In this document: positions 34,741-48,829 of the stretch, one piece after another
How positions within the stretch are numbered: the stretch's first letter is position 1
How the letters are laid out: each line of letters starts with the position of its first letter
Source of the DNA: Todiramphus chloris collaris
Taxonomy: Eukaryota > Chordata > Aves > Coraciiformes > Alcedinidae
DNA length: 64,000 nt
Direction: 5' to 3'
NCBI GenBank assembly: GCA_025345505.1
Contig: JANVCC010000021.1
Location: forward strand, 3,473,111 to 3,537,110
The notes under the pieces: model-generated
Seen by the model: the letters and a program-made list of their open reading frames with translations, nothing else
Databases searched by the model: none
What the model was told of the DNA's origin: nothing
Translations under genes and position numbers: made by a program

Positions 34741-36865
34741 TGTTCCTCTTGGGCAAAGGAAAGGAATAGATGACCTTGGGAGCTAAAGGGACTATTATGA
34801 CATTTTAGAGGAAAGTAATTCACCTGGAAATTCAGCTACTGGCAGAGGCAAGTTGAAAATAAAAAAAAAAGAAAGAAGTTTTTATTAATGTTTTTCTACA
34901 TCTTAAAAGTTATTAAAATCATCTTTTCAAGCCTCCTAAGATTTACTAGGTATGTCAGTATTGAAACATTAGAAGGTGGCACAAAAATAGCAAAAGGTAA
35001 GAGGGAGATGTTTATAGGGTTCAGTACTGGACTGCACTTGGCAGCTCTGAGCCACTGACTTACCCAGGGGCACTTGGAGCAGTATCACTCTCTGGAAAGC
35101 TCATCTCTTTCCAGATTATTCAAGTGAGAAAGGCAGAGTTGCCTCCTGCCTTCTTCAGGGGGCCTGGTGCTGCCAACAGTGGTTGGGAGAGTATTATCGG
35201 GGCAACCCAGGAAGGAGAATTACACCTGCTCTAAATGGTGTCTGAGCACCGAGCTGGGTATGGAAGAGGATGGAAATGGGAAGAGATGATAAGAAGATTG
35301 CCAAGTTGGCCACTGCAGCTGAAAACACGCTGGCAAGCTTCCTCTTCTGCCTTTCTGCTGCGACCTCTCAATCACCCTTGGTACAGCTCTTATAATGCTC
35401 TGCCAAATAGGATTACACTCCAGCAGAGGGAGAATTTACACATTCCATAGGGCTTGATAACATAGCAATTGATAAGGACATGCCACAGCATTAACTGGAA
35501 AAAGAAATCCATATATATTTGAGGCAGTTGGTGTGGCTGGGTGTGAAAAGAAGAGTTACACCACGTGTTTGGTTGGTTTTAAGCCCAGGCAACCTTTGCC
35601 CATGTTCAGAGAGTCCTCTCGCAAACCTTGTGCTCGTTAGAATGTAATTGGTTGCTGATGGTGCTGCTGGCGAACTGGTGCAAACAGAGATGATCCCTCA
35701 TTAATGCAGAAGCTTACATGAGACCAGCTCCAAGGAATAATTGCAATAATGTCTAAATACAGTCTGGTCCATGTTTCCTTACACCAGAATGCCATTTTAT
35801 TAATATATCTGACAGAAAAAAAAAAAAAAAATCAGCAAGAAGTCTGTCTGAGAACTGTCTCCTCACCCTCTAGATATTTTTAAAAGCAGGTCTGTGAGTT
35901 TTTCTTAGAGGGTATTTGTGCCTTGGAACTGCATGGAAATGCATTTGGAGACACATCACCAGTCAAGAGGTCAGAGGGTCAACAGCCACTATTAATTGCC
36001 TTGCAGCTAGACAGGAGTTGAAACGCTTCCCTGCAGCCTTGCTCAGCTGGAGAGAACATCGCACAGCTGTAAACATCTGTAAAGAGCTGTCAGGGAAGGA
36101 GAAAGCTACACCTACCTTTTGCTTATTGCCTTGTATGGAAAAAAAAAGGAAAAAAAAAAAAGGAAATGAAAAAAATCAACTTATGGGAAGCTATGCACTG
36201 GTTGCTTCTCTTCTTCTGTAGCCAAAGACATCAGTCTTCTTTTGCACAAGACGCGAGACACATGTTGAGACACCTTGTGATTATAAACTCTCCCCAGCAA
36301 AATTACTGAGGGTCAAAGAATTTGAGGACTCATGGGATGATCTGATTGGCAGGACAATTAGGGAAGGGCTGTGTTCTTTCATTTCTGTTGGAAGCTTGGT
36401 GTAATTACAGCTCCTGTCTCTGGCCTGTGTGATGCCAGAGGTTGAAGGAGGTGATAAAGATACTCCCTCTGGCCGTAAAAATCTATTAACCTCGCTTTGC
36501 ACCACGCATGGTTCAGGCATACAGAAATTCAATACCTGTCCACCATCTGAAAGCTCTCTCGTCAAGGAGGAAGAAATAGAAGTAGCAAGGTGAACAGGGT
36601 TTTTTCTCCAATTTTTTTCCATTGAAATTGCTGGAGAGAAGTTCCCAGGCGAAGCGTTCAGCTTCGAGGAGTGGCTGGGTTCTGGAGGCTTTGCAATGGG
36701 AGTAAATGAGCTTGGGAGGAGTGTGTCCCGTGCCTGGGGTGCACTGAGGAGCTGCTCAGCAAGTGATGGTCATCAGTGAGAGAGACAGGGATTCCCATGC
36801 TTGCTGAAGGTGCTGCTTTCCTTATTTAAAGGGGATGGAAAAGGAAAACCTGGTGGAGGCTTGCT
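34741..36865. other. Intergenic, no gene seen
   Basis: About 2.1 kb. Poly(A) stretches lie at about 35815-35831 and 36138-36172. No coding region with a domain was seen. Confidence 0.4.
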
Positions 36866-36869
36866 ACCT

Positions 36870-38135
36870 TTTCTTATAGAAGGAAAGGGGACGAGATGAG
36901 ACGTGTCCCAGAGTCCTGAGGGAATTGGCTGATGTAGTTGCCAAGACACTCTCCATTATATTCAAAAAGCCCCGTCAGTCAGGTGAAGTCCCTGGGGACT
37001 GGAAGAAGGGACACACCACACCATTTTTAAAAAGAGTAGAAAGGAGGACCCTGTCAGCCTCAACTCTGTGCCTGGGAAGGCCTTGGAGCTGATTCTCCTA
37101 GAAGCTCTGATAAGGCACGTGGAGGACAGGGAGGTGATCAGAGCCAGCCAGCATGGCTTCAGTAAGGACAAATCCTGCCTGACCAACCTAGTGGCCTGCT
37201 ACAGTGGAGTGACTACATCAGTGGACAAGGGGAGAGCTCTGGATGTCATCTATCTGCACTTCTGCAAGGCCTTTCTCACGGTCCCCCACAGCATCCTTCT
37301 AAGTTAGAAAGATATGGATTTGACAGGTGGACTGTTCAGTGGAATTGGCTGGATGGTCGCATCCAGAGGGTAGTGGTCAATGGCTTGCAGTCCAGATGGA
37401 GATCAGTGACAAGTGGTGTCCTTCATGGGTCTGTACTGGGACCAGTACTGTTTAATATCTTCATCAATGATATAGACAGCGAGATCAGGGACACCGTCAG
37501 GAGGTTTGCAGATGACACCAAGCTGAATGGTGTGGTTGATGTGCCAGAGGGATGGGATGTCAGCCAGAGGGACCTGGTCAAACTGGAGAAGTGGGCCCAG
37601 GTGAATCTCATGAGGTTCAACAAGACCAAGTGAAGGGTCCTACACCTGGGTAGGGATAATCCTTGTTATCAACACAGGCTGGGGGATGAGCTTCTAGAGA
37701 GCAGTCCTGTGGAAAAGGCCCTGGGGGTGCTGGTGGACAAGAAGCTGGACATGAGCCAACAATGGGCACTTGCAGCCCAGAAGGCCAATCACATCCTGGG
37801 CTGTGTCAAAAAGAATGTGGCCAGCAGATCAAGAGAGATGATTCTGCCCCTCTACTCTGCTCTAGCGAGACCTCACCTGGAGTGCTATGTAGAGCAGGGT
37901 AGAATTAGACTGGACATCAGGAAGATGTTATTTCATATGTGGGTGGTGGAACACTGGAACAGGTTGCCCAGGGAGGTGACGGTGGCTCCTTCCCTGGAGA
38001 TATTCAAGATCAGGTTGGATGGGGCTCTGAGCAACCTGATCTAGTTGAGGATGTCCCTGCTCATTGCAGGGGGGTTGGACTAGATGACCTTTAGAGGTTC
38101 CTTCCAACCCAGGGCATTCTATGATTCTGTGAAAG
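36870..38135 (+). mobile_element. Longest CR1 copy (sense), degenerate RT
   Basis: About 1.25 kb of CR1 in sense orientation. Successive broken frames carry RT segments: [20 protein letters not shown] and [19 protein letters not shown] (37090-37220), [20 protein letters not shown] (37403-37470) and [16 protein letters not shown] (about 37500-37560). The ORF2 C-terminal region lies at 37709-38044: [20 protein letters not shown], then [20 protein letters not shown]. An internal deletion between about 37890 and 37900 joins [11 protein letters not shown] to a later segment. It ends at GCATTCTATGATTCTGTGA, about 38131. Inactive. Confidence 0.93.
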
Positions 38136-41100
38136 CTCTTGAGCACAGGAAATTAGGCTGCCCCAGAAACAGGCCAGAAAATCACCGTTCTCCAGAGACA
38201 GTAATCTTTATTTTTGCACATATAGGGCAGAAGGATTTTTTGAGTGAGGATCCTACTTATTTATCAGCTTTCTTAGAGGGTAGTTTATGGAGAAAGGGAC
38301 TAGTGAGAACTCCTAGTTAATTTGATAATACGGCTTACTGAGCAGGAGATTCATCTGCCTTAAGTTAGGTATCTAAACATAAAAATGTCCATGCCTGAGC
38401 CAGCCAGCCTTTTACTCCCATTGCAATTGGTAGGAAAACCAGAAGAGATGGCAAAGGCAGATCAGACTAATCACCCTTTGGAGATGCCCATTTCCCTTCA
38501 TTGTCTATCCTAGGAGTCTCATGTGATCACTTAAAGCTTCAACACCTGATTTACAGGAATCCAAAGTTAGGTGAGATACCCAGCAGCCATCCGAGTAAAA
38601 CCGCAATGCTTTTTGCAGATGACGTAAATGGCATTAGAGAAAAAAAAAAGGAAAAAGAAAATAAAAGCCACCTAATAATCAATCATTAGCTTAATTAGCT
38701 CCAAGCTATGAAGTCAGACAGTTCCAAGTGGAGGCCAAATCCAGCCTGTGGGCTGATTCCATCTGGCTTAGCTCTGCTTCTGCCGTGGCTACGTGGTGGG
38801 ATGAGAAGCCATGGGGAGCAGCTGTTAGTGCCCTGGGTGAAGTCCAGCAGCTCCTAATACCTCCTACTGTGCTTGCATGCAGCCAAAACCCACAGCCCGG
38901 GGAGGTGCTGCATCCGCATGACTTGGGAGGGGAGTCTCCAAATGGGCATCTGGGCTCCAGGAAAACAAAACAAAGCTTGGACCACCCCATGAATTAAGTC
39001 ATTCTTGGCCAGAAAGAGACTTAGGAAAGTAAACATCTTGAAGCTTGTATTGCACAGCCCTGCTTTAGAAAGCCCAAATTAAGCGCTTGGATGTGCAGCC
39101 TGTGCTGAGAGGTAACGTTTGTCCAGTTGAGGTTCATGCAATTCTCTTTGGAGGAATTTTCACAAAGAAAAGAGGACCTGGTGTTTTCTGACATTTGCTT
39201 TAACTAAAAGGCTCTGTGAGGACTTTCACAGAATACCAATTAGGCTCACAGGTTAGCGAGCGAGAGCTGTGTGCTTCATGTTGGCCGAGGTCACTGCACA
39301 GCAGAACAGAAAAAAATCAGAGCTATTCACAAACAGCCTATCCCAGAGCTGCAAATCTGATTTCTCCACTTTAGCCAGATGAGTGTTGTTAGCAGAAGTA
39401 ACATCTTTCTTCACACCGGCTGAGCCAGTTAAGGAAGAGTAGACTAGCTTTTGGGGCTGCAAGCAACGTCTGAAACACAACTTGGCAACCAGAAGAAGGG
39501 CTTCTGCTCCCAGGGGCTCATCTGGGTTTTGTTTTGGCTACAACAGCCAGTCTGGGAAGAAATATCACCCCACTACAAATCACAACTTACATCTATCTCT
39601 GACAATCACAGCTACTGCAATGATGCTCTAAATTCCTGTCGCCGTTCAATAATCGCATAGCTTAGGTCCCTCTTAAAATATCCTCGTGAAGCTCAGTGCC
39701 TTTTCATTTGTAAGCAGCTTTGTTTAAGTTTTACAGGTGCCTCCTGCTAACATTAGGGACACTGGATGGGTTGTGCTCTTGGGTCACCGGGGAAAGCCCA
39801 GCTGCCCTGTGATGGTCTCAGGGAGAGCTGAGCACTCCAACAGGTCCTGGCCCGGTGATGTGCCATGGAGGCAAAGCAATCCTACATCCCAGACAAACCT
39901 TTCCCTTTCATTCCTCTCTCTCGAGAAAGCTGTAGAGCAAAGTGTACCCTGCGTGCTGAAGCTGCTTTCCTGTGTGACTACCACACAGCAGACACCTGCA
40001 TGGCGAGGGATTGACACTCACAGCACAAAGTGGGAGGACAAGAGGGATTCCCTGAGGCAAAGCCAGGACTCACTGAGAGACAGACTACACCACTTTGAGC
40101 TACAGGAGGGACAGACCATCCCCTAATATTCCTGTTCCTGTCCATATACAGCTTCTCCATCACCTAACCTTTCTGGCCAAAAGCAAGGTAATTGTCTGGA
40201 GCAGGAGGCTTGCTCAGGCCAACCAGTCTCAGAGCATCGAGGTGGGAGGAGAGGCATGAGTGGTGGACCTCTCCCATTTCCCACGAAGCACAGTTGGAGT
40301 TCTTTCATCAACAACCCCAGAGACGTTCTCCTGGTGTCTTACAGCTCTTCTCAGAGTGGGCTAATGAAAACATGGATGAGGAGGAGCACGGTGTAATGTT
40401 ACAGCACATCTTCCCAGTGGTGGGGATCATGAAAAACCGACTGTTTGCAGGGCAGTAATGTGCAGTGTTTAACAAAAATATATAAGGTAAAGCCAAGGTA
40501 AATTGGAACTATTTGCTCTCAACTTTTCCTCATGTTATTTCTAATTCAGCAGACAAGTTTACTTGCTGTCTCTCGCTGATATGAAACAAAGGGAGGATCT
40601 CTGACAGTGATACAGCCATACACAGTAGAATTTAGCCACCTACACAGCTTCAATCACAACCTCTTTCATAAATAATCCAAGTTACAGCTTCTAAATTGAC
40701 CACGCTAGTGTTTCTGGGATAAGATCTTCACCATTTCTTGGCATTTGTCTCCATCTGTCACATTAACCTTCCTCTGGGTTTGTCTCTTCTAAATGCCAGC
40801 TAACCAAGGTTGGAGGCAGCCTCGGCATGGCCAAGAGGGCCTTGAGGTAGAGCAGGTCTTTCCTCACAACCTGGCTTGGCGCATGTGCATCAGGCAACAC
40901 TTATGTGGCAACTGGGACTGAGTCCCCTCAGAGTCAGCTCTCCCAGTTAATCTGCCCCTTGAAGAGAAGAACAGTGAAAAATGTCATTCTTCTTGATGGA
41001 TGTAGTCATCTCGCAACTGCTCTAAGTCCCGGTCCCGTCACTCCTCACCAGTGTGTACTGGCATTCTCTTTAACATTTCTGTTGCTCTCCACCAGCATCA

Positions 41101-42810
41101 TGTAGGCAATGTCTGTGCTGCAAACAAAAGAGTGTTAGGTACCAATGCCTGGCCCTAAAGCCAAGTGGCTCACTGATTACAGCCCCTATACAAATATACA
41201 GTTCCCACCCTGAAAGTCTACTTAGCTTCAGCTTGCACGAGAGAGGGCAGCTGCTCTGTTCTAAATTTTAGACCGTGTGGTCCTCAGCCTGAGCAAACTG
41301 AAGAAATATTTGCTCTACTCAGGTTGGTAAGAGGCATAGTGAATAGGTGTAGCATATAGTACTACACTTCTGATTGAACCCGTTATTAAAAGAACAGATT
41401 TCAATGCTAGGAAGAGTTCATTGCCAATTAGTGTTTTTCTCAAAGCAATATTTGGAAAGTACAGTGAGACACAAACACATGCCTGGGTCATGACCCTCCC
41501 TTTCTTGAGTTCTCCAGGCACTACATGCAAAGTGGAATCCTTATTTCTTTAAATAACTCATTTCTTCCTCTTTCAATGAACTTACTCATGCTCTTTGAAC
41601 TTCAAGGTAGAAAAATCAAAGGCAGTCACTGTGTCTCTTAGGAGTTCTTGACCTACTTTGTACTGATCAGTTCTCATCTCCTACAGAAATGTGGAAACTG
41701 TGTCAGAAGGATTTACACAATAAGCTGTCAAGAATGTTTCTTCTTTTAACTTTATGCATTTCAAGGAAAGGAACCTGAAAGGAATATGCACAAACTTTAG
41801 ATAGAATTGTAGGAAAAGTGTCTGTTCCAACAGATAATGCAAAAGATACCTCTGTGGGCTCAAGAGGCTACTTGAATGAGTTGTCAAGTATAATTCAGAA
41901 AAGTGTCTCTAAATTCTTTCATGTTGGCAGTAAAATCAGAACTATTTCAGAGTGATTTTTATTGGCATAGAAAGGGGAAATTTGAAAACCTGGGGGAGGG
42001 GAGAAAAGAAAAATATTTTCCCACTTGAAGTAAAAATTCCACTAATCAGTCATAGCTTAATGGTGTGAGATAAAGGCTCACAATGAAACATGATGATTCA
42101 TTAGGTCTTTGTATTTTAAAAATTCTGGCAAATAATCAGAGCTCTGGTTAGATACTGGGTAGACCACCCCTCAATCTGGCAAATGCCCAGTAAATCATCA
42201 GTCCAGGACACTGCTATGCAGAGATCAGGACAAATTGGGTTTATTTGTGTGGTAGCCTTTGAATTCTTTGCCAAATAATTCTTTGCTCCTCACCCTCCTA
42301 CCTGGGACTTCCTTACCAGTGGGGATTTCTCCCCCAGGCAGGCTCTGAGGACCATAGGAATGCAATGAGATATGAAGGGACAGTTTTACAGCTTGGGCGT
42401 GGAGAATAAACAGCCTCCTGAAGAAATGGCACCTTGCAAGAACAAAACAGGGCTTTACTCAACGGCACCTTGCAAGAAGAAGGCAGGGCTTTGCTCAGTG
42501 TCATCAGGGGTCAGCCTCGTGGTCATCACTGTGTGCTCAGACACCAGTTAGTCACACTGGGCAGCACTGGTGACTCCTGTAAGACTTACACTGTTCCGTG
42601 CTACAATCTGTAACAAACAACATCAAGTGCATTTGTTGCTTGGAGATGCCCTTGCTTCTGGTAGCAGGCACCTCTCTACATGAGTACCGGTGTAAGGGTG
42701 TTGAATACCACCACTGGAACACCACCAGCTTTTCTGAATGCAAAGAATTTCATTTTTGACATGTCCACTAAGAGGTTCAGTAGCTTTTTTTTGTGCTGGT
42801 ATTTCCGTGG
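38136..42810. other. Intergenic, no gene or CR1 seen
   Basis: About 4.7 kb that starts the long CR1-free stretch. The open frames here are short, without domains or splice context. Confidence 0.4.
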
Positions 42811-42815
42811 CCACA

Positions 42816-42839
42816 TGTGTGTGTGTGTGTGTGTGTGTG
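42816..42839. repeat. (TG)12 microsatellite
   Basis: Uninterrupted TG dinucleotides, about 12 units, flanked by CCACA and CACG. Likely polymorphic. Confidence 0.95.
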
Positions 42840-42844
42840 CACGT

Positions 42845-45530
42845 GAATTCCTAGATGCATATGCATGTGCCTGCTTTTTCACAAGCCTTTTGCTGTGGAA
42901 ACTGGACACCTGTATCCCTGTGTCTCACTCAAGCACTTTGTGAGGACAAAAGCAAGGCAAACCTGCATCATTACTGTAATCCATCCAGTACTTTTCCATT
43001 AAGCACTGCCAGAAAAAAATGCCTCCAGTTCAAGGGCAGAGCTTTTCTCAGACTGTATGGGAGAAGTCTGCCTGTTAGAAAAAAAAACTGATTTAAAGGA
43101 TGTTGGATCCTTCAGTGACAATGAACTTAAAGCCACAGTGGCAGTGACACTGTCAGAGGAATAAGCTGCACCAAACGCAACGCCGACCTCACATTGCTCC
43201 TTTAAAAGAAGAGTGACCTGTCCTGAGCACAGAGGAATTTAATTGACCCGTGGTCCCTGCACCACGTGACAATTTGTCAGTGGTTTCTTGGTTTAGCACC
43301 ACTGCACAGCAGTTGCTACAAGAGGTAGCATGGGTTTGCTGGGCCCAGGGCTTATAGCACCTTGGGTCTTCTCTTGCTCTCCTCAGCCCCACACATCCTG
43401 CCCCCAGAGCTACTACTGGGGCTCACTTTGGCTCTCCTTTCTGTAATGTTTTCATCCAGTTTGGAGGTGACATGCAGGGATGAGAAGGACCACGCTGTGT
43501 CTCCTGAGGCTGTTTGCTGTGAGCTCCTTCTGACCATTGGAGTTGGACCCCATGCTAGGAAAGGAGGTGTGTGACCCAGGCTGCCCTTCCTCCCAGCTGG
43601 CATGATGCCCTCTCTTCCCCTGCAGCCAGTCTGCTCCGTCGCCTCCCGGAAAGACCACAAGCTGCTACTCTGGAAGACAAATGGATGTGATAGGCAACTT
43701 CCATTTAAAGCCTGCTTGTGGGAACGCTTCTCAGCAGCATGATGTTGTAAATACAGGCAGACACGTTCCCATGCACGCAGACGAACGCATCACAGCGCTC
43801 CGTCGTTCTCGGCACGGCTATTAAAACGAAGGGAGTTTGATGGATATTCACCACCATACACTAAACCTCCAGCCTTCCAGAGCCATCTCCTCTCCGTTTT
43901 TTGCGTGTACCAGCAGTAACAAGGTAACAGTAAACTGATTTACATCCCAGCACGATTATCTGCAGTGATGCACTCCATTAAATGGGCAGACAGTGGCTTA
44001 CTTTTCATAATCCATGGTGACACACTGGAAATGAAAGTGACAAAAATTATGGATAGCTCTTTGGCTGAAGATGCAAAAGAAAAGATGTGGAGGGAAGAAG
44101 AGAGGCCCAGGGGTTTGCTCCTGCAAAATGCCACCCTAGCCTGCAATGTGTGGAGTGTCCCCATTTCCACTGGAGATCTGTGAAAGGAGGGCACCGAGCC
44201 CCTCAGTAGAGTGCAGGATGGAGCTCCCATTTGGGAAGGAAACATTCATTATTTTGCAAATATCATTCTCTGTGGTTCAAAAAACATGAAACCAAGTGCA
44301 ACCTTTGAATTCTTTCATTTTCAAATACTTTTCTGGGTTTTATGAAGCAGCATCTACGGATGTGTGTAAGTTGGTGTGTATTTGAGGATTTATCTCGACG
44401 CAGTCTTCGTTTGAAAAACAAGCCATTACTGACCCGAAGATCGTGAAGGCAAGTAATGAAGACTGAGATGAATGGAACGAATAGAAATTGCTGCAAAGAA
44501 TCCCAGATGCCTGAAATTTGTATTAGCCTGCAATTTTTTTTTTTTAAGCCATAGGACACTTGAACAGAGATAAACACTCAAACTGGGTCAGCTCACAAGC
44601 ATTCAGCAATTCCACATCTTTCCTTAACAGCTGCTTCTTGGGTCACAGGGTCTAACACTGCACAGTTAAATAAATAAATCAAGCCATCATTGATGTGTAT
44701 GTGTTTCTGAGGTCAATTGGGGTACTCTGGGGCCTTTGGGGTTTCTGGAAGAGCCATAGCTGAATACAGAGATACCTGAAAAATTGTTTTACTCAAAATT
44801 GGCACCCTAAAAAAAAGACTTAAATCAGCCACATGTCAAGGCAGCCTTTAAAATCAGAAACATAAAAATAAACCCCTACAGACTCGCCTTAAAAGATAGC
44901 TCCAAACAGCTCTTAAGTCTAATAAATGCAATAGAAACATCTTTTGAGCAAAACATACCGGTGAAGAGAATGTTTATTGTGTTACAAAAATCAATGCAAT
45001 CTGCAGGGACTGAATCAAATAGCTGTACATTTTACCCTGTGATTCATTATGCTTTCATGAGTAAGGGATGCTAGGATGAAATGGAGTATACGTGTAGCTG
45101 GAATGGTTGGAATATACATGGTGAGAAAATATAATCACTTTTCTTTTTCAGCTTGGAATCTGACAGTGACATATGTTTTCCATTGCTTTTATTAATATGC
45201 CAAAATGTTTATGTCATGTGGTGAAAACCACTAATTCATGAAAATGCAGAGTAGATGCCACAACCCCTAAACTAACAGAGAACTTTTCATTTAGGCATAA
45301 TTCTGAAATACTACCACCAGCCAGCCTTCTCTTGGCATGCAGGATTTGCTATCATCGTTCACACATTTATTTTTGTGTCAGTTAGACTTGCAGTTTGTAT
45401 TTTCAAAGTATTTGTGTCAGTGTCTGGGCTCCTTTGCTTTAACTTAAATCTGTAACATGCATGAAAAAAGATTGACACTGTCACCAGCAGCTTCTTTTTA
45501 AAGTGGACATGAGTCAATAAAAAATTAAAT
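42845..45530. other. Intergenic, no gene seen
   Basis: About 2.7 kb. A small cluster of CpGs occurs at about 43760-43830 within otherwise AT-rich DNA. No gene was recognised. Confidence 0.4.
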
Positions 45531-45531
45531 T

Positions 45532-45575
45532 ATAATCAAGTAATAGCTTACATATAATCAAGTAATATCTTACAT
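45532..45575. repeat. 22-bp tandem duplication
   Basis: ATAATCAAGTAATAGCTTAC followed by AT, then repeated with one mismatch (ATATCTT for ATAGCTT). Small local duplication in AT-rich DNA. Confidence 0.9.
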
Positions 45576-45966
45576 GCAATTATCAGCATTACTTGCCAGA
45601 CTGAGGTAGATAGCTACTTTTTTTTTTTTCCAGTGTTTTGAACATTAATTGTTTGAGCTCATAATAAGGGGAATGAGTTCTCTGTGTTTTGTAAGGCCAG
45701 TCTTTGCCCCTCAGGCTATATTCCTGCTAGGGGTATGTCTACAGGAGAAAGCAAACAAGTCCTGACAGTGCTCCGAGCATCCTTGGAACTTCAGGCATTT
45801 AGTGCTTAAATCAATATACCCCAAGATACAGCAGAGCTGAACAGCTCATACCTGGTGCCAGGCTGGCTACGGCCACTCTGATTTTGATTCACACCAACAC
45901 ACATGTTGCTTTGCACGGGCAAAGCAAGACTGTATCTGCCTGCAAAGCACAGTGGTCCAAACTGCT

Positions 45967-46007
45967 GCATCCTAACCAGCATCCTAACCAGCATCCTAAC
46001 CAGCATC
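45967..46007. repeat. 12-bp tandem repeat, 3.4 copies
   Basis: The unit GCATCCTAACCA occurs three times in perfect order plus a partial copy. It lies inside a chance open frame, where it reads as repeated HPNQ. Confidence 0.95.
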
Positions 46008-46009
46008 TC

Positions 46010-48820
46010 AACAATAAAGTGCACATGAGTGGAGAGGGGATGGGAGGGTCACGGTTCTGGTGCTGGACTGAGTCTGAATTTCTCCGTGCAGCCTCAGGCT
46101 AGCCATTCCTTTTAGTCCCACCTTAATTCCTCATCTGAAAAACTGGGATAAAGGGAATGCCTTCTAATTAGTAGAAGCATGACTTTGTAAACAGTCATGA
46201 TGGGTTTGCAGACTGGAGTGATGAGGGGTTATGGAAGTACCAAGCCAGAGGGAGTGAACCAGAAAGCTTGAACTGCTAAATAATCCATTGCAGTAAAAGT
46301 GGGTTTTACTTTTTTTTTTTTTCTTTTCCTCTAACTAGGAGAATATCTAAAAGGACAGTAAAGTGATGGCAATCAGCTCGTCACGTCACAGCCCATCACA
46401 GCCCTCCTTCTCTCCTGCGCTGTCACTGTGCACCCACTGAATGAATAGGCAAACCCAGCCTCATTTCGGCTTGGGACACGGTCTGTCAGTCACTTCTGAC
46501 AACAAGCATTTGGTGCCCATTTTTAGCAGGATTTTAACAGATCAGTCTTTATCTGGTGGTTCAAAGAAGCAATTCCATCTGCCTGCAGCTTGGTACTTGC
46601 AAACACCGCGCTTGATCTTTAAACGTATCATCCTTCTGAGTCACCGACTGCTTCTGTTTAATGTAGGTGATCTGATTCACCAAAGTGAGTTAATAATATA
46701 ACTGGGGAAAATTAAGTTCCTATTTCTATGAAAGCATAAATGTTATCTGAGACAGTGACATTTGCAATTCACGGGAAAATATGATTTGTTTTATATGCAG
46801 TTGTTGAGCTGCCAAGGAGCTTTTTTATTTCTAGCAATTTAAGTTTCTGTGTAAAGTAGATGATTTAAGACAGGCAGAAGATGCCTTTCCCTCACTGATC
46901 CATTATGTCTGCCTTCTCCCTTTACTCTTGGTTTGCAGCAGGCAAAGAAGCAGCACGGGCTAGAAATCACCAGATAAATGTACATAGCTCATTTTTCTTT
47001 GTAATGTAAGGAAGGGCGAAGAAAACCTTATAGAACACAGAGCTATTTAAAAAAAAAAGAAAGAAGCCGACATTCCTATCATGATGGATATACACTTACA
47101 CAATTAAATAAAAATACACTTGCAATACCGAAGAGCAGAACACATTTCATTTTTATCTGCAGTGTCACTCTCCTAATGGCTTCTGTCACAAAACCTAACC
47201 AAAACAAATCTGTGAAGCGGGCAAAGTCTCCGGTTTCAGGGCTGCCGAGTTCTTCCAGGTGGATCAGGAAAGTAGGTCAGTGGGTCATTAATGCAAACCT
47301 GATGGGAAATAAACCCCGACCCGCTGAAAAGGAAGAGGTTTAGCACATTGGTCCCTTTGACATGCTCCGTGCCTATCATTTTCTCTAAGCAGGCATTGCA
47401 GTGCCAGCGCTGCGAGCCAGAACACGGCTCTGAGGGCATCATGGGGACCAGCATCCCATCGCCTTCACCTATTGTGCAGACCTCACAAATCACATTATGT
47501 AGATGGTGGGGTTTTCACACTTGAAGAACAACATATATTACAATTTCTGCATGCCCGAGTACATGGCAGATCATTTTCAGGAACCTATACGGCCTTATTT
47601 CTATTACTGACCAAGTCACTTAACCCTTAAAACATTTGGCATCTTTCTATGTCCTCCAAAAAGCCCAGATTATTTTTGACGTTTCATTTTCCAGGAAGAT
47701 GTGATAGATGCAGTGTTGGGAATTTCCACCTGCAGTCTCGTACCTTTAGCTGCTTTGCAGCTTTCCTCTTACACATGGTGATGTGGGGAGGAAAGCTGAG
47801 TCCTATTCCCTTGGGCACTGGGGAAAGATACCATCCTGAATTCCCCAGTGTCCTAGAGGCAGTTTTTATGGCAGTGGAGAACCCCCTTCACCTTCTGGCT
47901 TTATGAATCTTTTTCTTTTTTGCTTAGTTTACCCCTCTTGGCATAGACGTGTTTAGGATTTTGTTTGTTCTTGTAAGACTAAGTCAAACAAATACCATTT
48001 TTTTTTATACACATTTTTCTCTTCTGATCAAGGAATCAAGCACTTGGATGGGTTTTTTCCATTTTTAACTTAATCAGAGTTTCTTGTTTTGTAGTGTTTT
48101 AGTTTGGCACCAAATTTTTTCCATCTCTCTATTTTGTTTTTTTGCATCAGAGTTTTGGATTTCCCCCCCTGAAAAGCCCCTTTCAGGAAATCCAGAGCCA
48201 GTGGTTAAGAAATCTGCTGCAGCTTGGAAATCCTTCATGATACATTAGTTCTAGGAAACATCTGACAAACAAAATAATCCATTGGTGGGCAGAGGCATTG
48301 AAAAAATACATTTAAGGAAGTCCAGAAATTTGGAGTTAAGACTTCTTATTTCTCTTCCATAAAATTATCTCCTTGCACTTGTTCGACTTGTCTTTTGGCT
48401 GACTTTGTATCTTTTCTGGACCACTTGGAAAATGTGAATGCAGACGTGGCATCATAAAAAAAAAAAAAAAGACAGACACATCCCATATTATACCCTGCCT
48501 GCTTTAGCTCAAACTTTTCTGAAATGACAAGTAAGATAATCAACCAAATGGCGTGTGGTGCGGCAGCAGATAACTGAGTACTTTAAAGCAGTGCAGCACA
48601 ACTCTACTCAATGCCAAGGTGGTTCTGGGTGCCTACGAGGATTACAGACCCAAATGTCTTGTCCTGGCCAAGAAACCTTGTGATCCTTCGGAGGGTGAGA
48701 GAACTCAGCTGGCTCAGAGAGTGGGACTACAGTAGGAGGAGGAATGGATGCTGAGCATCCTGGCATACAATAGACTAGTGGATACTTGCAGGTTGACTTC
48801 CACCCCTGAAAAGCCCATTT
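46010..48820. other. Intergenic; holds one odd coding-like frame
   Basis: About 2.8 kb. The minus-strand frame 47236-47493 (85 residues) has a Cys-rich start (CEVC and later CNAC) and a codon pattern that looks less random than its surroundings; I do not recognise it. Poly(A) or poly(T) runs lie at about 47050-47060 and 48457-48471. No gene can be supported. Confidence 0.35.
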
Positions 48821-48829
48821 AAATCAAAG

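Noticed and set aside
38501-38689. Short frame with MLFADDVN resembling a reverse-transcriptase catalytic box
   Set aside because: No other RT motif around it and no CR1 similarity on either side; a chance match.
45884-46102. Frame with repeated HPNQ
   Set aside because: The amino-acid repeat is only the translation of a 12-bp tandem DNA repeat.
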